Assembly: GCF_000690905.1 (NCBI RefSeq)
Contig: NZ_JMCL01000056.1
Location: forward strand, 1 to 64,000
Origin: Pseudomonas sp. Ant30-3
GTDB taxonomy: Bacteria > Pseudomonadota > Gammaproteobacteria > Pseudomonadales > Pseudomonadaceae
Reading direction: 5' to 3'
Length of the DNA: 64,000 bases
Positions 60,644-64,000 of this stretch are shown one piece after another (position 1 is the stretch's first letter; each line of letters opens with the position of its first letter). The position numbers and the translations under genes were made by a program. A model generated the notes under the pieces. The model had not been told where the DNA came from. It saw only the letters and a program-made list of their open reading frames with translations, and made no database searches.

Positions 60644-60681
60644 AGCCACTCGGACCGTTCAGATCCCGGTGGCTTTTTTAT
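60644..60681 (+). terminator. Rho-independent terminator after yqaJ
   Basis: AGCCAC-T-CGG (60644-60653) pairs with CCGGTGGCT (60666-60674), one bulged T, followed by six T. Confidence 0.82.
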
Positions 60682-60703
60682 TTTCAGATGCAGGAGAACC
60701 ACC

Positions 60704-61614
60704 ATGCGCAAAGGTTTAGCCATCACCCCACCGGTACTTGGGCGCATTTCCATCGGCAAGGTCGTCGAGAAAAACGGCAAGCGTCTGCCGGAGAAAGATG
60801 ATCAGCTTACCATTACTTCACAGATACAGAGCCGCGACGGCTGGCTGCTGCACCCACTTAATGAAGAACTGCGTAACGGCCAGGACGGTAAGCTGCGCAG
60901 TATTCCAATCCGTTTGCTGTTCAATGAGCCTGATCTCAACTTTCGGGCTGACTACAGCCTGTTCAACCGCACCACCGGCCGGCCACTGTGCGTCGGCAAT
61001 GGAGACACCTGCAAGCGACAGTGTGAAGACGGTATCAAGACATTGCCCTGCCCTTCACCCGATGGCTGTTCACTGACCCAAGGCAATGCCTGCAAGCCCT
61101 ATGGTCGGCTGAACGTGGTGATTGGCGACGATGATCCGCTGGGCAGCTTTGTGTTTCGAACCACCGGGTTCATCAGCATCCGCACCCTGACGGCACGGTT
61201 GCAGTACTTCCAGCCCATCTCAGGCAACCGTCTGGCCTGTCTGCCACTGGAGTTGCGCCTGCGCGGCAAATCCACCCGGCAGAGCCATGGTACACCAATC
61301 TTCTACGTGGATATCACGGTATGCAGTGGTCTGAACATGGAAGACGCTTTACTGAAAGCCAAGCAGCTGGATGAGACTAGACAAGCGCTGGCTTTGACCA
61401 AACCGCCCTGGATAACGCCGCACGGCAGGGCTTTAACAACGGCGCGTTTGAAGACAGTGAGGAAGACACCGGCGTCATCGTCGAGGAGTTCTTTCCCGCC
61501 ACTGAGACCATGCACAGCCAGGCAGAACTCCAACCGGCAACGCCTGCAAAAACATCACTGGCCCAAAAGCTGGAATCCCAAGCCAGCCGGCACGCTAGAC
61601 CCTGCGTCCAGTAA
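60704..61614 (+). pseudogene. Metal-binding hydrolase-like protein, 3' frameshift
   Basis: Starts MRKGLAITPPVLGRISIGKV with AGGAGA upstream. Cys-rich segment (CVGNGDTCKRQCEDGIKTLP, then CPSPDGCSLTQGNACKPYGR) suggests a zinc or iron-sulfur site; the family is annotated as hydrolase or metal-binding protein beside yqaJ on plasmids and ICEs. After DETRQA (about 61393) the displayed frame becomes a basic nonsense tail ending at 61660, while the natural acidic end (LDNAARQGFNNGAFEDSEED then TGVIVEEFFPATE) continues in the -1 frame to 61614. A single-base indel explains it. Confidence 0.75.
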
Positions 61615-61656
61615 CCGCGCGCCTCAACCTCCCCGCATTCGCACAGGAATACCGTC

Positions 61657-61996
61657 ATGAAATATCACAAACTCCGGGCTGGAGAGACATCCGGCACCTA
61701 TGTCATGGAATCCCCGGTCACCGAAGCTGACATCCTGCAGATGGCTCAACAACTCGCAATGAGTCGTCTGTCGAAAGGCCGTGCATTGACTGAGCCTAAG
61801 CACGTCTTCAGCCATCTGCAAACACTGCTGCAGTACCACGAGCATGAAGTCTTTGCGCTATTGCTGCTCGATACCAAGCCTCGGGTCATTGGTTTCCGAG
61901 AGCTATTTAGAGGCACCCTGGACGGGGCCAGCGTGTACCCAAGGGAAGTGGTCAAGATCGCCCTGGAACACAACGCTGCCGCCGTAATTATGGTGC
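61657..61996 (+). pseudogene. radC: radC truncated by a recombinase element
   Basis: About 113 codons: LSKGRALTEPKHVFSHLQTL, HEHEVFALLLLDTKPRVIGF, FRGTLDGASVYPREVVKIAL and EHNAAAVIMVH. The next residues should be the metal motif NHPSG, but the sequence changes at 61996 into the palindromic end of a tyrosine-recombinase element; the frame then runs to 62106 as unrelated protein. Without its metal site it is inactive. Confidence 0.88.
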
Positions 61997-62019
61997 ATTT
62001 TGTGGCGCGCCACAAAATG
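61996..62019. repeat. 24-bp perfect palindrome at the end of the recombinase element
   Basis: CATTTTGTGGCG (61996-62007) is followed by its exact complement (62008-62019). A direct repeat TTATGTG (62024-62030, 62041-62047) lies just inside. It marks the boundary with radC. Confidence 0.8.
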
Positions 62020-62166
62020 GCAGTTATGTGCCCCGTTTTCTTATGTGTCCGAAGGCGACGACACCGGCGTAGATCAAGGATTTCTGCCCAGTCACAGGAG
62101 ACATAACGGGCGAGCCGCCAAGATGGCGAATCCCCGCCCGATCGGCAGATGGATGGTTGTTGTGAG

Positions 62167-62204
62167 GCTGGACGATCAAGCGAAGCGAAAGCAGGTCGTC
62201 CAGC
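62167..62204 (-). terminator. Inverted repeat downstream of the recombinase
   Basis: GCTGGACGA (62167-62175) and TCGTCCAGC (62196-62204), a perfect 9-bp repeat with a 20-base loop, starting 18 bases after the recombinase stop on the minus strand. Confidence 0.4.
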
Positions 62205-62221
62205 CCAGCCGCGGGTCGTGA

Positions 62222-63249
62222 CTACAAGGACGACAGCCAGGCCAGCATTGCGGCATCGTCCTGCCACGCGGGTTTGCGCGAGCGTCCCAGGCTTGCAGCG
62301 ACGGACTCGCACAGCTCCAGAGCATCGGTCTTCATGCGGATGGTGATCTCGGCATACCGGTTGGTCGTCTCTAGCCTGACGTGCCCCAGCCAGCCCGAAT
62401 GACATTCACCTCGACGCCAGCTTCGAGCAGATGAACCGCGGTGGTATGCCGAAACACATGCGGCGTGACCCGGACCTGCGAAAAGGGCTTGGCCGAAGCC
62501 TCCCAGGCCTGCGCAAGGTGACGGATGCGCTTGTAGATACCGAAGCGGGTCATCGGCGCTCCGCCCATCCCAACGAACACCGGCTCGGCGGGCCCCAAGG
62601 AGGCGGCGCGTTTGTCCAGCATGGCTTGCAAGGCCTTCGCTGTCTGGCTCCACAAGGGGCAGGTCCGCCACTTCAAGCCTTTGCCCAACAATCGAACCTG
62701 GGCGGGCGACTGCAAATCGAGCTGGCCGACCGTCAACTGGGCTACTTCGGAGACCCGTGCCCCCGTGTTGTACAGCAGCATCAAGAGCTCGCGATCGCGT
62801 ATCGAGAGCCTGTCCTGAGCGGGAATGCTGGCGAACAAGGCTTCGACTTCATCGCGTGCCAGGAACTTCATCTCCGGCAGAGGGCAGCGCTTCATCGGAA
62901 TGGCCGCGACCTTTGCGCAGGACGGTAGCATCTCGGGGACTGTGCGGCCGATGTACTCGTAGAGCGCGTGCAGCGCCGCCAGGCGCTGGTTGCGCGTGCT
63001 GATGGCGTTGCCACGTTCGACCTCCATGTTGCGCAGGAAAGCTAGCACCGCGTGGTAGTCCAAATGTTCCAGCTCCAGCTCCAGTTCGCTTACGCCCCGG
63101 TGATGCACTCCGGCGACGAAGACCAGGAACAGGCGCAGGCGCAGGCTGTCGCGGTAACTGCGGATAGTGCTGGGCTGCAAGCCCTTGTGCCGGGGAAGGT
63201 AGTCTAGGATGTAGCCATGGATGACCGATGAAAAACTCTGGAGTTTCAT
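62222..63249 (-). pseudogene. Tyrosine recombinase with a one-base frameshift
   Basis: From the ATG at 63249: core-binding domain (LPRHKGLQPSTIRSYRDSLR), then catalytic domain with first Arg in LLYNTGARVSEVAQLTVGQL, and VRVTPHVFRHTTAVHLLEAG (His-x-x-Arg). After VNVIR, at about 62397, the frame is lost; the rest (GWLGHVRLETTNRYAEITIR, with the His and nucleophile Tyr) continues in the next frame to 62222. Restoring one G gives a normal 340-residue recombinase. All catalytic residues survive, so this is a recent lesion or a sequence error. Confidence 0.85.
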
Positions 63250-63446
63250 GGTGCCACCTCTTCGCCAAGCAAGGGTGCAAAGGCCTCGAAGCGCTGGTTG
63301 GCAGCACTGAGCAGGTCACTGGTGATGGTCAGGTACACGGCCGTGCTGGCTGGGTTGAGGTGCCCGAGGAAGGTCGACAGATGATGCAGGCGATCGGCAG
63401 GCGCAATTCCCTGGCGATACCACCTCAGCAGCGTTCGGACTGCAAA
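63246..63446 (-). pseudogene. C-terminal exon of a second tyrosine recombinase
   Basis: The minus strand reads AVRTLLRWYRQGIAPADRLH, then HLSTFLGHLNPASTAVYLTI (His and nucleophile Tyr in the usual spacing) and a normal C terminus ending GEEVAP. Its stop overlaps the next start (ATGA). Upstream, the gene is split by the intron. If the intron splices, the protein could still be made. Confidence 0.78.
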
Positions 63447-64000
63447 TCGGCATAGGGGACGGCCTTCATAGGCCGTTCCCCTGCCACACCACCCGGCATG
63501 CGGGTCCGCACCGGGCGGTTCGAGAGATTGAGGTTATGAGAGACGCACTAATCCCAGCCTGTCGAACCACGCAATATCAAGCACGCGATTCAGATCAAGA
63601 CGACTGTTATGCCACCAGCGGCAGGTGTTTCCTGCCACCTTCTGCGCCACCTGGTTACTCGCACCAAGTGCTCGCAGCTCACGATACGTCGTCGTTCCGC
63701 GCTTCCATTGTTTCAGCTGGATAGCTCGCAACCGGTGTCGTATCCATTCGTCCAGTTCACGCCAGACGGCTGGGGTTTGCGACAACCCGAAGTAAGCTTT
63801 CCAACCCAAGATGTAAGGTCGCAGCTCATCGACGATCTGCTGCAAGCTACGACCACACGAGCGTCGGGTGTACCAGCGTATTCGCTGCTTGAACTGCTTC
63901 TGCGCTTTATAGGATGCAGCACGCTTGACTTCGCCGCGGGCTGACCACAACTCATAGCCCAAAAACTTGCGACCCAATGCACTCGCCACCGCACTCTTGC
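63447..64000 (-). mobile_element. 3' part of a group II intron
   Basis: The minus strand carries the end of the intron-encoded protein, then at 63487-63521 a domain V-like hairpin (GAACCGCCCGGTGCGGACCC on the minus strand, with a complementary right arm) and a domain VI-like stem (GGGAACGGCC...GGCCGTCCCC) ending near CCGAT at about 63447. The GC-rich domain V resembles bacterial class C introns, but I cannot fix the class. The 5' end is beyond the window. Confidence 0.82.
63534..64000 (-). CDS. ltrA: Group II intron reverse transcriptase/maturase, C-terminal part
   Basis: About 155 residues, open at the window edge. The thumb/maturase (GIIM) domain is clear: KFLGYELWSARGEVKRAASY, QFKQRIRWYTRRSCGRSLQQ, IVDELRPYILGWKAYFGLSQ and ELDEWIRHRLRAIQLKQWKR. 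It ends with WFDRLGLVRLS, with no HNH endonuclease domain. The reverse transcriptase core lies outside the window. Confidence 0.88.
   Translation of the reverse strand, partial: KSAVASALGRKFLGYELWSARGEVKRAASYKAQKQFKQRIRWYTRRSCGRSLQQIVDELRPYILGWKAYFGLSQTPAVWRELDEWIRHRLRAIQLKQWKRGTTTYRELRALGASNQVAQKVAGNTCRWWHNSRLDLNRVLDIAWFDRLGLVRLS

Larger units (their letters stand above)
61996..64000 (-). mobile_element. Tyrosine-recombinase (RIT-like) element interrupted by a group II intron
   Basis: The palindromic end is at 61996-62019. Two tyrosine recombinase genes are arranged head to tail on the minus strand with an ATGA overlap, as in RIT (recombinase in trio) elements. The upstream recombinase is split at about 63447 by a group II intron that continues past 64000, so the other end and any third recombinase are outside the window. 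Confidence 0.7.

Noticed and set aside
1..64000. CRISPR arrays, tRNA or rRNA genes, ICE attachment sites
   Set aside because: No regularly spaced identical repeats, no tRNA-like cloverleaf or CCA end, and no rRNA sequence was noticed. Direct repeats flanking the ICE could not be identified by eye.

Overview
The window looks like Pseudomonas DNA (high G+C). The evidence is the cop-box-controlled copRS genes, a rulB fragment, pseudomonad-type insertion sequences, and a conjugation module whose proteins belong to the families named after P. fluorescens Pf-5 loci (PFL_46xx/47xx). No tRNA, rRNA, CRISPR array or attachment site was found, so the ends of the integrated element are probably outside the window or lost.

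Layout. (1) 1-5.5 kb: a copper locus with a small secreted protein, the CopR/CopS two-component system, and copC-copD. CopR-box-like sequences occur at three places. An intact IS5-type element lies between the third box and copCD. (2) 5.7-12.5 kb: a scrapyard of broken genes. It holds a decayed IS3 element, three 17-bp direct repeats abutting a truncated chemotaxis receptor, a 29-residue membrane microprotein, an IS66 scrap, a tyrosine recombinase remnant next to a 30-bp perfect palindrome, the divergent N-terminal stubs of a copper/silver efflux adaptor and a TonB receptor, an IS21 remnant, and a rulB fragment. (3) 12.5-22.5 kb: a defence island, all on the minus strand except one small gene. 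It has a Mokosh-type-I-like pair (a 1669-residue NERD, kinase-like and SF1-helicase protein with a partner) and a Gabija-like pair (OLD ATPase-TOPRIM plus UvrD-like helicase). (4) 23.5-59 kb: the backbone of an ICEclc/PFGI-1-type integrative conjugative element: topoisomerase III, single-gene accessory units, the PilL-to-TraD block, the type IV secretion block (RAQPRD to VirB4-like ATPase), a DsbA-like protein, RadC, the TraG-type block and a MobH relaxase. Two toxin-antitoxin modules (hipBA and prlF-yhaV) sit antisense between the transfer operons. (5) 59-64 kb: a second mosaic with an MFS remnant, a YqaJ nuclease, a frameshifted metal-binding protein, and a radC broken by a tyrosine-recombinase element that is itself interrupted by a group II intron running off the right edge.

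How it fits together. The conjugation genes form tightly overlapping operons and should make a complete MPF-G/MobH transfer machine. The accessory genes at 27-33 kb and 50.3 kb are organised differently: each is a single gene, and six of them have a GC-rich hairpin 23-36 nt before the start codon. Three also have, further upstream, a longer repeated element with three hairpins whose stems are kept by compensatory changes. I regard this repeated structured element as the best candidate for something undescribed here, with the defence island second.
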